64,000 bases of DNA from Pseudomicrostroma phylloplanum (GCA_039545275.1 BCHS01000002.1:1736001-1800000), one strand, 5' to 3'; positions 13,601-24,300 are shown, counted from the stretch's first letter. The notes: generated by a model not told the origin, from the letters alone. Numbers and translations are program-made.

Positions 13601-14458
13601 GATGCGCGTAATGCCGCTCTTTCTCCCAACGGCGGGCCGAGCTCTCTGGTCTCCGCTGGCGGCCATTCACCCAATGGTGGAGCAGGTACCACTTCCACTG
13701 GTTCCGGATCTGCAGACACGGCTGACACTGCTATCAGTGAAGCTCTGGAGGACGAGGTAGAGGGCGAAGACGAGGAGAGGTCCTGGGCTGCTGCGAGGGG
13801 CATGCAAGAGGATGTAGAGGGGGATCATCTAGGCTGGGACTCCTTTGCGGAATTCAGCGGCAATAAGGGAGCTCGTCGCAAGGAGCATAGCAGTCATGAC
13901 GACTTCCTCGTGGGAGGGCTCGCCTTGGACGAAGAGGTGGGCAATGCAGTCGGGTCGATGAGACCCAGAGGCGCGGCATCGGCAGCGACGCCCTCGAGCA
14001 GCAGCGGCTATTCTCCTCCCTCTCTACCACCCTTTTCGCGCAAGAGCCCCGCTAGTGGCGCAAGCTATCGAAGCGGTGGCTCCTTCACACCGGGTAGAGG
14101 GCCGGCATCCTTCGGTACGAGCGACATGAATGGCGACGGTGCTCAAAGCGGCTCCGAGGGGAGCAAGCACACGAGCACCACGATCACTACTAGCAGGACA
14201 GTCAGCGGCGGCGTTACCTCCCCAGTGACCGACAAGACCGTCGTTGCTGCCCTCGACGGTGGTACGCCTGTCAAGGCTGGTACTGTGGCGACGGCAGCCA
14301 TCACGCCTGCTATCACGATCCAGAAGCCCTTCTCCCCGCCCGGAGCACTGCCTTCCCCAGCGCCGGCTTCACTGGCACTCCCGCCCGTGTCTTCCTCCTC
14401 GCTCTCTTCCTCTGGCTCGTCTACTTCTTCGGCTCAGAGGAAGGGAAAGAAGAGGTGA
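10682..14458 (+). CDS. BCAS3-like WD40 (PROPPIN-type) protein
   Basis: One uninterrupted frame of 1258 codons. The N-terminal half looks like WD40 blades (WTAWDTLPAGVEVESRS, LLIAYASGGLQIF). A BCAS3-typical block follows: IAAVKLDPTSSNVFVADSIG, HAFNIFEIRPR, KLLRGVTTAQVCDAKW and WLGVLTYTGTVHVYKL. In animals BCAS3 folds like the PROPPIN autophagy proteins and joins PHAF1 at forming autophagosomes; that role is inferred here. The region around residues 395-450 is a Ser/Gln-rich insert coded partly by a CAG repeat. The last 350 residues are disordered and Ser/Gly/Thr-rich, ending in QRKGKKR. The start follows a long CT-rich leader, and I see no better in-frame Met. I am less sure of function than of family. 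Confidence 0.78.
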   Translation: MPASGPSPNKALGPVRAASHERSDGTISNGRTISPTLIRDATAVETISSTLSALSRHASTGLQTLSTAAAAHDPLAKYKATRQKDAEAMSSSPSPIFGAMGGNADPALQQGPSDLFAGALGAHDLLGQAEHISWTAWDTLPAGVEVESRSRQALLIAYASGGLQIFTHTDSPGQSSDQSLREIFNFQQFLLPKDRVAGRVLAAKLHTANGGRPCLLLVTLQGNDTLVISRCSLTSQMVTQSAVLPRVGQASTHAPSMTSAIQVAKGRLVVAQSHPPALHILDVTSLHSVLEPIVDVSSSSVTADTIPAFHLSGRMLAYASTVLDKSHNVISFSSVGRHGESSVRATSSRIASDAGYTTSEQMRLSALEAGAQASDIAKRVGGGLMAGAKNLGDWGSSYLSAVASSSSSQQQQQQQHGSPTLHEHTSPSPLLRSPRDSPSLVSPRLTGESSVKAGPSLTARSDSKIAAATVKILDLLTADETDQQSARVAASFRPGSANIAAVKLDPTSSNVFVADSIGHAFNIFEIRPRPRGLPADGLPPPAIHRCKLLRGVTTAQVCDAKWMPNGQWLGVLTYTGTVHVYKLGPLSGSRTVPFGATLTSFARTPRPKQASASTAAAAEGHQTSVAQVASLEPTPSPIRAPPAFLFAKAGSSIAQDIDVLCFHPAVAALSLSRVTIAQSSLAEAIASSASDATNRVSGLTVMMRRATTGGGSSHNAASLAMSKSGSQTSRTQQQQQRRRLHGDCVALAIWTGLARTHDAPEVQPQVASTSAADARPVKGSNRVPSRGWASMAEIETYDSTPRVLPTSIYLSHQIKLRTITHPVDLPVRSEPVLIDVPRSRALPLQTREAVQVDMASEDDAAGGSFNGLALAIASPAFDEPAFFDGQSPSQRIPSFPQGQAARRPSWRKSVTGSMTTPIRISAAASRDIGRGVVGSLRKPSTKTGGIGSLARSSPRSVGLSFDEDVSHDAHIFADARNAALSPNGGPSSLVSAGGHSPNGGAGTTSTGSGSADTADTAISEALEDEVEGEDEERSWAAARGMQEDVEGDHLGWDSFAEFSGNKGARRKEHSSHDDFLVGGLALDEEVGNAVGSMRPRGAASAATPSSSSGYSPPSLPPFSRKSPASGASYRSGGSFTPGRGPASFGTSDMNGDGAQSGSEGSKHTSTTITTSRTVSGGVTSPVTDKTVVAALDGGTPVKAGTVATAAITPAITIQKPFSPPGALPSPAPASLALPPVSSSSLSSSGSSTSSAQRKGKKR
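11906..11927 (+). repeat. CAG microsatellite coding polyglutamine
   Basis: Five CAG codons followed by CAA codons inside the BCAS3-like gene encode a run of seven Gln. A shorter CAG run at about 12878 encodes a second Gln tract in the same protein. Confidence 0.8.
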
Positions 14459-14810
14459 GACCTAGTGGGTAGTAGAACCATGAAGTGTGATGGAGGCTAT
14501 GGCGAACTGCTGTGGGTTCCCTACTCTTATGTCGATGTCTGTATCTGTTCTTATTGCCCTTCATGTATCCACTTTGATGCAGGGCGGCCAGGCGTCGCGT
14601 CGTGAGAAGCGGGAGTGGCGCGGAGATTGAATTTTGCGTCTCGTGCAGGCGCGCCGCCGCCAAACAACACTTGGGCGTGCGTGCACCCGTGCCGCCCGCC
14701 TTTCCGTTTGGCTCACTTCTGTGCCTTGGGACGTTCACCATCGATCGACCTCTTCTGTACCTCACCGCTTCCCTGTATATTCCGTATCTTTGTCGCCTCC
14801 TATAGCAGCC
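14459..14810. other. Intergenic region between BCAS3-like gene and SMC4
   Basis: About 350 bp between two plus-strand genes. The SMC4 frame stays open upstream into this stretch, but the basic MPPRKAPAAKA start at 14811 fits better. Nothing else is evident. Confidence 0.5.
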
Positions 14811-17800
14811 ATGCCGCCTCGCAAAGCGCCTGCTGCGAAGGCTGCGCCGACTTCGCGCACCAAGCCTGCCCCTGCGAAGGGCAAGGACACACGCTCGGTA
14901 TCATCCTCATCATCCACAACGCGACCCTCTAGGAGAGTAGCAGCAGCAGCCCCCAAAGGCCGCAGACAGATCAGCGATAGTGATGAGGATGAAGAAGATG
15001 AAGACGAGGAAGACGATGGCCGACGACGGTCCCCGGCAGCCGACTCAGATGATGAGATGGGCTTGAGCTCTGGCGAGGAGGAAGAGGAGGAGGAGGTCAA
15101 GAAACCTCGCGCTAATGCAAGGAAGCCTGCCACCGTACCAGCTACGAAGAGAGCAGGAGCAGGCTCACAGTCGAAGCGATCGACGAAGCAGGTCGCCAAG
15201 AGTGAGAGCGAGGAGGAAGACGATGATGACGCTTCTGAGAACGATGAGCCCGTAGCTAAGGCACAGGCTCAGCGCAAGAGCAAGCAGTCTACGCCTCAAG
15301 CTGCACCTGCTTCACTAGGCAAGAGGCGCCAGAGTCCGCAGATCGAAAGGGCTGACGAGACGACGGACACTATCGGAGCAGAGACGGCTGATGGCGCCGA
15401 TGCATCGAGCTCGATCGACGCCGATGCCACCTTCATCGCCCCGTCCAGACCTGACGTTCAGGACAGTCTCCCAGCTCATGCCTCAAGGTATTCGATGAGC
15501 TCTGCTCAACCCGGATCGGTCCCGTCGACGCCCGTAAGCAAGCTAGGTGGCCCCAATCTTCCCTCGACACCAGCAGCACCAGCATCTCAGCAACCGACAA
15601 GCCGTCTTGTGATTCATAAGCTCGTCTTGAAAGACTTCAAGTCATACGCCGGACTTCAGACCATTGGCCCCTTCCACAAGAGCTTCTCGTCCGTGGTGGG
15701 ACCCAATGGATCCGGCAAGAGTAACGTCATCGATGCTCTTCTCTTCGTCTTTGGTTGGAGAGCCAACAAGATGAGGCAAGGTAAGCTCGGCGAGCTCATC
15801 CACTCGCCTGCGATGGCAAACCAGACAAAGCCGTCTGATACCAAAGTCAGCGTCGTCTTCCGAGAGATTGTCGATCTCCCAGGACCTGACGCCTACAAAG
15901 TGGTGCCCAAGTCCAAGCTCGTCGTCTCCCGTACAGCGTATCAAAACAACTCGTCTGTATACCATGTGAATGGCAAGAAGTCGAGCTTCACTGAGGTGAC
16001 AACTTTGCTCAAGGGGCGTGGAATCGATCTCGACCACAAGCGATTCTTGATCTTGCAAGGCGAGGTCGAGTCTATTGCACAAATGCCGCCGAAGGCACGC
16101 ACAGAGCATGAAGAGGGTCTGCTTGAGTACCTCGAAGATATCATTGGCACCTCGCGCTTCAAAGAGGAGATCGAGGAAGCGATCAAGGTGGTTGACGCCT
16201 GCAATGAGCAGCGAGGCGAGCGACTTGGCCGACTGAAGATCGTTCAGCGCGAGAAGGACGCGATGGAGGGGAAGAAGCGAGAAGCTGAGTCCCTCCTGCG
16301 AGACCACAATGCCCTCGCGCATCGTCAGTCTGTTCTCTGGCAGATCTACATGTACGAGAGCCGAATGCACATCGAAAAAGCACAGACTACGATGGCTTCT
16401 CTCAGCGAGAAGATCACGACGGAGCGAGAGAAGCACAAGGATGCGCAGGCCAACATCGCCGAGCTCGAAGCGAACTACGCTACGAGCAAGAAGGAATGGG
16501 ACGCTCTGAAGGCGGAAGTCGGAAAATTGGCCAAGGAGGTTGAGAAGTTGGAGAAGGAAGACTTGCAGGTCGGCGAGAAAAAGAAGCACTTTGAGACCAA
16601 GAAGAAAAAGGTGGCAAAAGCGCTCAATGACGACAAGCATCACCTCTCTGAGGCTAGGACGACAATGACCTCTTCAGCTGAGGAAATTGAGCGACTTCAG
16701 AGCGAGCTAGCGAAGCTGGAGGCTTCGCTTGAGGCGGAGGAGTCTTCCCTCGAGTCTATTCGTGACTCGCTCAAGGGCAAGACTGGTCATCTCTCACAGC
16801 AGATCGAGGCAAAGCAACGAGAGCTGGCTCCTTGGATGGACAAGGTCAAGGAGAAGGAGGGCACTCGAGACGTCAAGGCTCAAGAGGTCGAGCTGATCAA
16901 GGGACGCGAGGAAGCTCGAGAGCAGGAGCTGCAGGATAGTCGTCAACAACGACAGCAAGTGAAAGAGGATCTGAAGGCTCAACAGGAAGAGCTCAAGAGC
17001 CTTGCTGCCGAAAAGGACGAAGTAGAAGGCAAGACCGAGGAGATGCTCGAGTCCCTCAAAGGGCTCAAGAGTCAGGAGGCGAAGCTGCGATCGAAAGCCT
17101 CTGCCGCTCGCGCAAAGTCGGAAGAGGCCAAATCGACGCAGCAAGCCAGCGCCTCCCAATCGACAGTCCTTGCTGCCTTGTCGCGTCAAGCTGAGCTGGG
17201 TATGATCAAGGGCTTCCATGGCCGCTTGGGCTCGCTGGGAGTCATCGACGACAAGTACGACATTGCCATCTCAACGGCCTGCCCTGGACTCGACAACATC
17301 GTAGTCGAGACGGTAGAGAATGGTCAAGCCTGCATCGAGCACCTGCGGAGGAACAATGTCGGCAGAGCCAACTTTATCATTCTCGCCTCTGTCTCGAACC
17401 TTTCCGTTCAGCCCATCCAGACTCCGGAGAACGTACCTCGACTTGTGGATCTCGTCAAGCCTCGAGATGCTCGATATATGCCCGCCTTCTATCACTCCCT
17501 TCGAGACACCCTCGTCGCTCGCGATCTTGACCAAGCCAAGCGAGTTGCCTACGGTGCTACTCGATACCGTGTTGTGACGCTCGATGGCCAACTCATCGAC
17601 AAGAGCGGTACAATGTCTGGAGGTGGCAGTCGTCCCAGCCGGGGAGGCATGTCCTCCAAGTTTGCCGACGCCGAGTACTCTCCTGAGCAGGTTGCTCGTC
17701 TGCAGCAGGAAGTCGTCCAGCTCGAAGGAGAGCTGCAGGCGCTGACAATGAAGGTGCAACGCTACGAAGTCGAGCTGAGAGACATGCAGGACCGCCCAGG

Positions 17801-19766
17801 CCAGATTGACGTCGAGATGGAAAAGGCTCAGATGGCATTGAAGGTGGGAGCCAAGACTCTCGAAGAGGCCTCGAAGCGAGTCGAGGATCTCAAGTCACAA
17901 AGTCAGCCCGACGCCGCAGAGGCCTCTCGACTGGCGCAGCTGGAATCGGAGCTGCAGGCGCTCGAAGGCGAGATTAGCAAGCTGCGATCAAAGACTTCTG
18001 TGTACGAGTCTGACATTGCTGGCCTTCAAGAGAAGATCCTCGACGCTGGCGGTGTGAAGCTGCGAGCTCAACAGTCCAAGGTGGACGGTATCAAGGAGAT
18101 GATCGAGCTGTCCAACGAGAAGAGCACCAAGGCTGAAGTGGCCAAGGCCAAGGCTGAAAAGGACACGACGAAGCTGGAGGCGTCAATCAAGAAGCACGAG
18201 GTTGCCCTGGCGGAAGTCGAAGAAGAGATGACTACCCTCAAGTCTTCTAGCTCAGAAAAGGGCAGCGTGGTCAGCAAAGCTCGAGCTAAGCTGGAGGAGC
18301 GACAAGCTGCCTTTGAGGAAAAGCAAGAAGAACGCGATGAACTCAAGTCCAGCCTCGATGAGAGCTCTGGTCTGATCAATGCTTTCCGCTCACTAGAGGT
18401 CGAGATCAAGCAGAAGATGGAGGACAACCAGAGGTCGCTCGTTGACAATGAGAAAAAGCTCAAGCACTGGGAGGAGAAGCACCAAGGGCTTGAGCTTCAT
18501 CAAATCGACTCGGATGAAGACGAGGAGGAAGACGAGGAGAATGAAGAGAATGAGGAGAAGGCCGAGAAGGCCGAAGGAGAGGAGGCTGCTGATCAGAGCA
18601 ACGCCGCGGAACAAGCTGACGGGGACGAAGAGGTCAGCAAGAAGAAGAGCGGCAAGAAGAGCAAAACGAGCGAGGACGACGAGCTGGTCATTTACGACGA
18701 CGAAGACTTGTCAACGATGGACCGTGACACCATCAAGGCCGAGATTGCCGAGTATGAAGGAAAGGTCCAAAAGGGGTCCGGCAACTTTGCCATTCTTGCC
18801 GAGTACCGCAAGCGCGAGCAAGAGTATCTGTCCAGGTGGAAAGATCTCGAACAAGTCACACAAGAGCGGGATGCAGCCAAGAATCGCCACGACGAGCTGC
18901 GCAAGCGGCGATTGGACGAGTTCATGACTGGCTTCAGCATCATCTCCTCTAAGCTCAAGGAAATGTATCAGACGATTACCTTGGGCGGGAATGCTGAGCT
19001 TGAAACTGTGGACAGCTTGGATCCATTCTCAGAAGGTGTGCTGTTCTCCGTGATGCCGCCCAAGAAGAGCTGGAAGAACATCAGCAACCTTTCGGGAGGC
19101 GAGAAGACTCTTGCGTCACTCGCGCTCGTCTTTGCCCTTCACGTGTACAAGCCAACGCCACTGTACGTGATGGACGAGATCGACGCCGCCCTCGACTTCC
19201 GCAACGTCTCCATCGTGGCGAACCTGATCAAGGAGCGTACAAAGAATGCGCAATTTGTCATCATCTCCCTCAGGAACAACATGTTCGAGCTGTCCTCGCG
19301 CTTGGTGGGCATCTACAAGACCAATGGTCAGACCAAGTCCCTCGCAGTCGAGAATACGGAGCTCAGTGAAGCCGTCGCAGAGGAGGCTGCCATCGTCTCG
19401 GCAGCTCTTGCGGCCTCTGCACGCAAGGCCCGCACGAATCCTGCTCCTCCGAGGACACCTTCGGCCGCTGGACCCTTGTCACAGAGGTATCAGCAGAGTG
19501 TAGCAAGAGTAGGAAGCCAGAGCCAGCTCTCGGTCACGATGAAGAACGCCTACGGGGAGGGAGCCGTGCCTTCTACCCCTTTGAGCAAGGGACCGCAGAT
19601 GAGGGGCCTGGTGGGAGCCGCTGGGAGGACCAACCATGGTCTGCCTGAAACACCACTGGTCATCCCGCAGACGCCGAGGGTGCCGAAGAGCCTCTTGGCA
19701 CGCACGCCCAAGATTGTGCCGGCAACTCCGCGGATACCGTCTGGCGAGAGGCGGACGGTGTTGTGA
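14811..19766 (+). CDS. SMC4: Condensin ATPase subunit Smc4
   Basis: Smc4 pairs with Smc2 as the ATPase core of condensin, which compacts mitotic chromosomes. The gene is one exon of 1651 codons, longer than the roughly 1300-1450 residues usual for Smc4 because both tails are extended. The Walker A motif GPNGSGKSN lies near residue 300 and is followed by Smc4-typical FGWRANKMRQGKL. Two long coiled coils flank a hinge at about 800-960 (FHGRLGSLGVIDDKYD, GRANFIIL). The ABC signature is LSGGEKTLASLALVFALH and the Walker B region is YVMDEIDAALD. An acidic insert (about residues 1233-1303, with DEDEEEDEENEENEE) interrupts the second coil. The N-terminal tail (about 240 residues) is Ser/Lys/Glu-rich, and the C-terminal tail carries six TP motifs. 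The start at MPPRKAPAAKA was preferred to in-frame upstream Mets because the sequence before it reads like leader. Confidence 0.97.
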   Translation: MPPRKAPAAKAAPTSRTKPAPAKGKDTRSVSSSSSTTRPSRRVAAAAPKGRRQISDSDEDEEDEDEEDDGRRRSPAADSDDEMGLSSGEEEEEEEVKKPRANARKPATVPATKRAGAGSQSKRSTKQVAKSESEEEDDDDASENDEPVAKAQAQRKSKQSTPQAAPASLGKRRQSPQIERADETTDTIGAETADGADASSSIDADATFIAPSRPDVQDSLPAHASRYSMSSAQPGSVPSTPVSKLGGPNLPSTPAAPASQQPTSRLVIHKLVLKDFKSYAGLQTIGPFHKSFSSVVGPNGSGKSNVIDALLFVFGWRANKMRQGKLGELIHSPAMANQTKPSDTKVSVVFREIVDLPGPDAYKVVPKSKLVVSRTAYQNNSSVYHVNGKKSSFTEVTTLLKGRGIDLDHKRFLILQGEVESIAQMPPKARTEHEEGLLEYLEDIIGTSRFKEEIEEAIKVVDACNEQRGERLGRLKIVQREKDAMEGKKREAESLLRDHNALAHRQSVLWQIYMYESRMHIEKAQTTMASLSEKITTEREKHKDAQANIAELEANYATSKKEWDALKAEVGKLAKEVEKLEKEDLQVGEKKKHFETKKKKVAKALNDDKHHLSEARTTMTSSAEEIERLQSELAKLEASLEAEESSLESIRDSLKGKTGHLSQQIEAKQRELAPWMDKVKEKEGTRDVKAQEVELIKGREEAREQELQDSRQQRQQVKEDLKAQQEELKSLAAEKDEVEGKTEEMLESLKGLKSQEAKLRSKASAARAKSEEAKSTQQASASQSTVLAALSRQAELGMIKGFHGRLGSLGVIDDKYDIAISTACPGLDNIVVETVENGQACIEHLRRNNVGRANFIILASVSNLSVQPIQTPENVPRLVDLVKPRDARYMPAFYHSLRDTLVARDLDQAKRVAYGATRYRVVTLDGQLIDKSGTMSGGGSRPSRGGMSSKFADAEYSPEQVARLQQEVVQLEGELQALTMKVQRYEVELRDMQDRPGQIDVEMEKAQMALKVGAKTLEEASKRVEDLKSQSQPDAAEASRLAQLESELQALEGEISKLRSKTSVYESDIAGLQEKILDAGGVKLRAQQSKVDGIKEMIELSNEKSTKAEVAKAKAEKDTTKLEASIKKHEVALAEVEEEMTTLKSSSSEKGSVVSKARAKLEERQAAFEEKQEERDELKSSLDESSGLINAFRSLEVEIKQKMEDNQRSLVDNEKKLKHWEEKHQGLELHQIDSDEDEEEDEENEENEEKAEKAEGEEAADQSNAAEQADGDEEVSKKKSGKKSKTSEDDELVIYDDEDLSTMDRDTIKAEIAEYEGKVQKGSGNFAILAEYRKREQEYLSRWKDLEQVTQERDAAKNRHDELRKRRLDEFMTGFSIISSKLKEMYQTITLGGNAELETVDSLDPFSEGVLFSVMPPKKSWKNISNLSGGEKTLASLALVFALHVYKPTPLYVMDEIDAALDFRNVSIVANLIKERTKNAQFVIISLRNNMFELSSRLVGIYKTNGQTKSLAVENTELSEAVAEEAAIVSAALAASARKARTNPAPPRTPSAAGPLSQRYQQSVARVGSQSQLSVTMKNAYGEGAVPSTPLSKGPQMRGLVGAAGRTNHGLPETPLVIPQTPRVPKSLLARTPKIVPATPRIPSGERRTVL

Positions 19767-19913
19767 TAGATACGAGTCACTGCCACATTCTTTCTTGCTG
19801 TCCGGGTTCCCTTACACGATGTACTAAGCTTTCCTTTTTACGTATGCTTCAATTGTATTGCAATGACCATATGTCACACTCTGATATACCGCAAGACTGC
19901 GTCGCATCGACTC

Positions 19914-21024
19914 CTACTCTTCCTTCTTCTTCAGATCGTTCCCATTGAGGAAGTCGTATTGGCGAATGACCTGGGAAGGTAGGTGAAGGCAGCGCACTCA
20001 GTCAAAAGTCTACAATTCCGCCCCTGGCATCTGCTTCCACTCACCGTCGTATCATCGAGCTCAGCCTGTCCCCTGCCCATCGCAGAATTCCACATCTGTC
20101 CAGCGATGGCAGACAGCGGTAGATGGGCTCCAACTTGCTTCGAGCTGTCCATTATTATGCCAAAATCTTTTGCCCAGGTCTGCACAGAGCTGTAGCACGT
20201 TGGCTCCTCTTCGAGCATACGGTGCGCCCGATTGGAAAGCATCCAGCTGCCCGCTGCGGAGCCCTTAACGATTTCAAGCGCCAACGCCGGGTCAATCCCC
20301 GTGGCCTTGGCAAACGAGAGTGCCTCTGCAGCGGCGACTAGATGAACACCACACAGGATCTGGTTCATCGCTTTCATACTGTTGCCCTGACCTGGTCGTT
20401 CGCCGACGTGGAAGACCTTGGTGCCCATTGCGTCGAGAATGGGCTTGACCGTGTCGTAGTGTGCCTTCGCGCCGGAAGCCATGATCGTGAGTGTCCCAGT
20501 TTCTGCTCCTGGAGTACCTCCGGACACCTTCAGGGTGAAGAGGGAAGAGGTAAGAGAGGAGGGAGGGGAGGGGGAAAGGAGTCGGGGTGACAGAAGATGT
20601 GAGATGTGAGATGTAGTGACAGCTGAGGACGCCAGCAACTCACCGGAGCATCGACGAAGCCAACGTCGCTTCTTGCCTTGAAGACTGCCTCCGCAAGTGC
20701 TTTAGCCGAGTCGGGACTGATGGTCGAAGTCACGACCACGACTGCCCCTTCGGCCAGAGCCTCAAGTGTACCAGCATCGAATAGAATGGCCTTGGCCTGC
20801 GCATCATTGATCGTCATGATCACAAGGACATTCTTTCCCTTAGCCGCCTCAGCTGCAGACTTGGCTCCTGTTCCACCAGCCTTGACAAGGACCTCGACGG
20901 GTTCGGGGCGCAGATCGAAGCCGGTGACCGAGATGCCCTTCTTGGCTAGGGAGGCGCTCATTCCTGCACCCATGTTGCCGAGGCCGACAAAGGCGACTTG
21001 CGGAGATGCTGCTGCTGCTGACAT
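19914..21024 (-). CDS. Beta-hydroxyacid dehydrogenase (3-hydroxyisobutyrate / L-threonate dehydrogenase family)
   Basis: Three exons (20644-21024, 20045-20527, 19914-19970) give 306 residues, the normal length for this family. The N-terminal Rossmann motif is VAFVGLGNMGAGMSASLAKK. The substrate loop FVDAPVSGGTPGAETGTLTI spans the first splice junction. The catalytic-Lys region reads GQGNSMKAMNQILCG, with Lys in the usual place for family members. Family enzymes oxidise 3-hydroxy acids such as 3-hydroxyisobutyrate, tartronate semialdehyde-type compounds or L-threonate with NAD(P)+; sequence alone does not fix the substrate. I see no clear mitochondrial presequence, which argues mildly against the valine-pathway enzyme. 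The tail (VIRQYDFLNGNDLKKKEE) comes from a 57-nt last exon. The gene is divergent from the RRN6-like gene, 295 bp away. Confidence 0.9.
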
Positions 21025-21319
21025 GCTGGTGGTATATAGAAGTCGTGAGGGCAGATGTGGGTACGGTCGAATGTAGACAAGTGGGGAGACTGACTGTCTG
21101 AAGATGCTAAGAATTGTGTTGTAAGGGTAAGGATACGAAAGTGGAGCACCAATGGGGGGCGTTCAGAGTGTGGGGAATCGCGGAGAACTGGCTGCACTGC
21201 CGGCAATCTCCCAAGTCGCCGGGCTGAAGCCGGTCGCACGTCCATCGGATTTCGGATTTCGGCCGCGTCCACCAAGATTATTTTGAACCTCTACTTCCGC
21301 TCTCGATGGCACAACCCTC

Positions 21320-24300
21320 ATGGTGCACAACCTAGCTGCGACGGGTACCAGAGGCAGCCTGTGGCTCACAGATGCTCTCCAGGACCAACAAGCTGAAGCT
21401 GGTCCCTCTACGCCAAGGCTTCAACCGACATTTGGGAGCAGGATCGACGGACGTTCCTCCCTACAGGCAACCTCGAAGGCAATCTCACTCTTTCCTCCGT
21501 CCAAGAGCTCAAGACGCGATCATGCTCGTGCCCACAGGAATCTGAGCCGATCAAAGGGGAGCTTCGACGAGCTTGACGATGTCGAAGAGGACATGGTGCA
21601 GAGCCTTGCTGAAGGCGACCACGCTGCGCGGCTCAAAGCCGGCGCTAAGCTGTTGGTCGCGCCCTATGCTGAGGACGCGAACAAGGTTCTGATCATCCAT
21701 GTGGGCGGTCCAGATGACCGTCATCTGTGTGAGTCTCTTGTGTCTTGTACCAGATAGGCTCGAGTGCTCACACTGCTGATGCTCTCTACTTCTTGCAGTC
21801 ATCTCAACGCTGAGTCCTCCAATACGTCAGACCAAGCGGCCCCCCAAGCGTAAGAAGAACGGGCTGCTACGCCCCGCAGACAGCCATAGGAACGCCATCA
21901 TGCAGCAATACCTCTTGCCTGCCTATGAGAGCGACTCTCCCGTCGTCTCGATCAAGCTCGCCCCTGCAGAGCCCACGCTCCGCTCGTCGCACCAGCACGA
22001 GGGGCCTTGGATCTCCATCCAGACATTGACAGGCGTCCACTTCTCCGCTATCCATCACTTGAGCCCACGACAGATGGAGAAGGCGTCGAACCGCCGCCCT
22101 CCATTCGTTCTCTCACATATCTGCTCTTTCCTGACGAAGAAAGTTGCGAGCGCCTTGCGAGAAGAGGCAGTCGGAGTTACCTTCACTCTGGCGTCTTCGC
22201 CCATCTCAGATATTGCATGGAACCCTGCTACAAAGTCCTCTGCTCTTCTGACTGATATAGCCGGGAACGTCTGGGAGTGGGAGGTAGATTCGACAGGTCA
22301 TGGGACATCTAAGTGGCTCTCGCGCGGTCAAAGTTGTCGGCTAGCCGTATCTGCGGTCCCCACACTGACATCGATCAAGGACTCGCAACACAATCAGATC
22401 CTCTGGGCCGGCGCCTTCGCACTGGATCGCGCTTTGCTCGTCTCGGACCATAGCATCCACGGACTAGACTTGGTGGACGGGACTACCGAAGAGCTCTACA
22501 ACACTACTGTGAGCCCAGTCTCGCTGCAAATGGAGGTGTTCCGCTCCACCATCAACGTTTCCTTGCCTGGATCGAGCTCTGCAGGACAGGCGACGGCTTC
22601 CATCCTCATGTCTGCCACCTCTACCTCAATACGAGTCTTCGACGGCTGCAATCCTCGACGGTGTCTGCTTGTCATACCGCATGATAGGGACAGCTTGGAT
22701 GACACTCTTAGCCTGGTCGCGCTACCGCACAGTAGCTCTTCAAACTCTCGTGTTTCTTTTCTCCTCTCCTCTTCACGGCCGTCAACCACGACAATGTACA
22801 CAGTGGGCTACGAAACGGCCTCACTAGATACAGGACAGGAGCAGATAGTTAAAGCATGGCAAGCACACCCGCCCTCTGAGATTGCTCAGGACCACGAGCT
22901 TTACGCCTCGGGCTGTCAGCCGCTCCTGATGTCCTGGAGAGGTGTCTTGCCCAAGACTGACAGCTGGAGCCAGTGGCGCAAAAGCGAGACTAGCATGGGG
23001 CATTTTGCCTGCTTCGCCCTCGACGGCACCGGCCAGGTATGGCTACAGGGATTTGGGAGCCGTTCAGTCGCTCAGCAGGACAGCCCTGCAGACCTTCCCG
23101 TAGACATCGCCCAGAGCCTTGCTGCTGACGAGCTTCGTCGGATCATGCACGCAAGCATTGGCGCAACGTATCATAAGCTGGTCGGCAACAAGGGCCCATT
23201 CGCTGGAGGTGCAGGCACGCCTTCAATCAACTTATCGCCTGTCTGGCGAAAGCTGACGGACGACTTTGCGTCACACGCCTCGAGCGTTGCGAGGCAGGAC
23301 GTCCTACTGCAGACTTTGAGCAAGGGTCTTGGTCACCTGGACGACCCTAGTCTTAGCATGATGACTGGCCTTGACCTGGTCTCACTCGCATCGCTGCACG
23401 TTGGGAGCGAGACTACATTCACGCCCTTTGCTGCATCGAGTGGCTCCATCTCGGCCAGCTACGCGCCACATACGGCACAGATACGGCCAAGCCATTCCGG
23501 CATATTGCTTCCACTGTTGGCGCGAGGCGTCAAGCGCTCCCGAGGGCAAGCGTGGTGGGCTGGCGATCGATGGTCAGCCACTGGCAACAATATCGGAAGT
23601 ACGACAAATAGCGACCATGACGATGACGAAGTCGACGAAACATCGTCCTGGGAGGAGCAGGCAAGGCGGCTCTACTACAAGTACGTTGGTGAGGATGGTA
23701 TTCGAGCGACAGCGCTCATCGCGTACCAGGAGCTGTACTCGTCTTGCCTGCAAACTGTCCTACAAAATGCGCTTTCGAGAGACGTCTGGTCAGCGCGCCC
23801 AATCGAGATCGCAGAGGCCAAAGGTCTGAGCGAGGTCGAAGCTGATGAGCGCTTGACCTCCCAGACCACCGGATTGGCTCAACCGGGCCCCTGGAATGCC
23901 GACTTCCCTACGATCTTGGAGCATCAGAGAAGACGTCGGCAGGACAGCGTCACCGACGACGTAGGAGGTCCGAGCACTTCCCAACTCAACCGACGAAGGC
24001 AGGACTCTGTGAGCGCCGCATCCCATCCTGATTCAGCGGGTATGCCGCGCGGCATAGATCCACTGCTTCATGAGTATGACACTCATGGTCTGCAATCGGA
24101 CGACGAGGAGCTGAATATGCTTGCGAAGAGCAAGATTCCGGAGCCAGAAGATGTTCGATTTGCCTATTTCAAGCCCAGACGAGATACTGCTGGGAGGTCT
24201 GGCTCTGGTGGGCTCAATGAGCGTGCCACCACTGCAGCTGCTCGTCTGTTGCTCTCGTCGTGGCCTCTCACATCTCTCGATCCTACTTTTAGTGAGACGG

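Noticed and set aside
15642..16643. A 333-codon antisense frame over SMC4
   Set aside because: Shadow of a well-supported coding exon.
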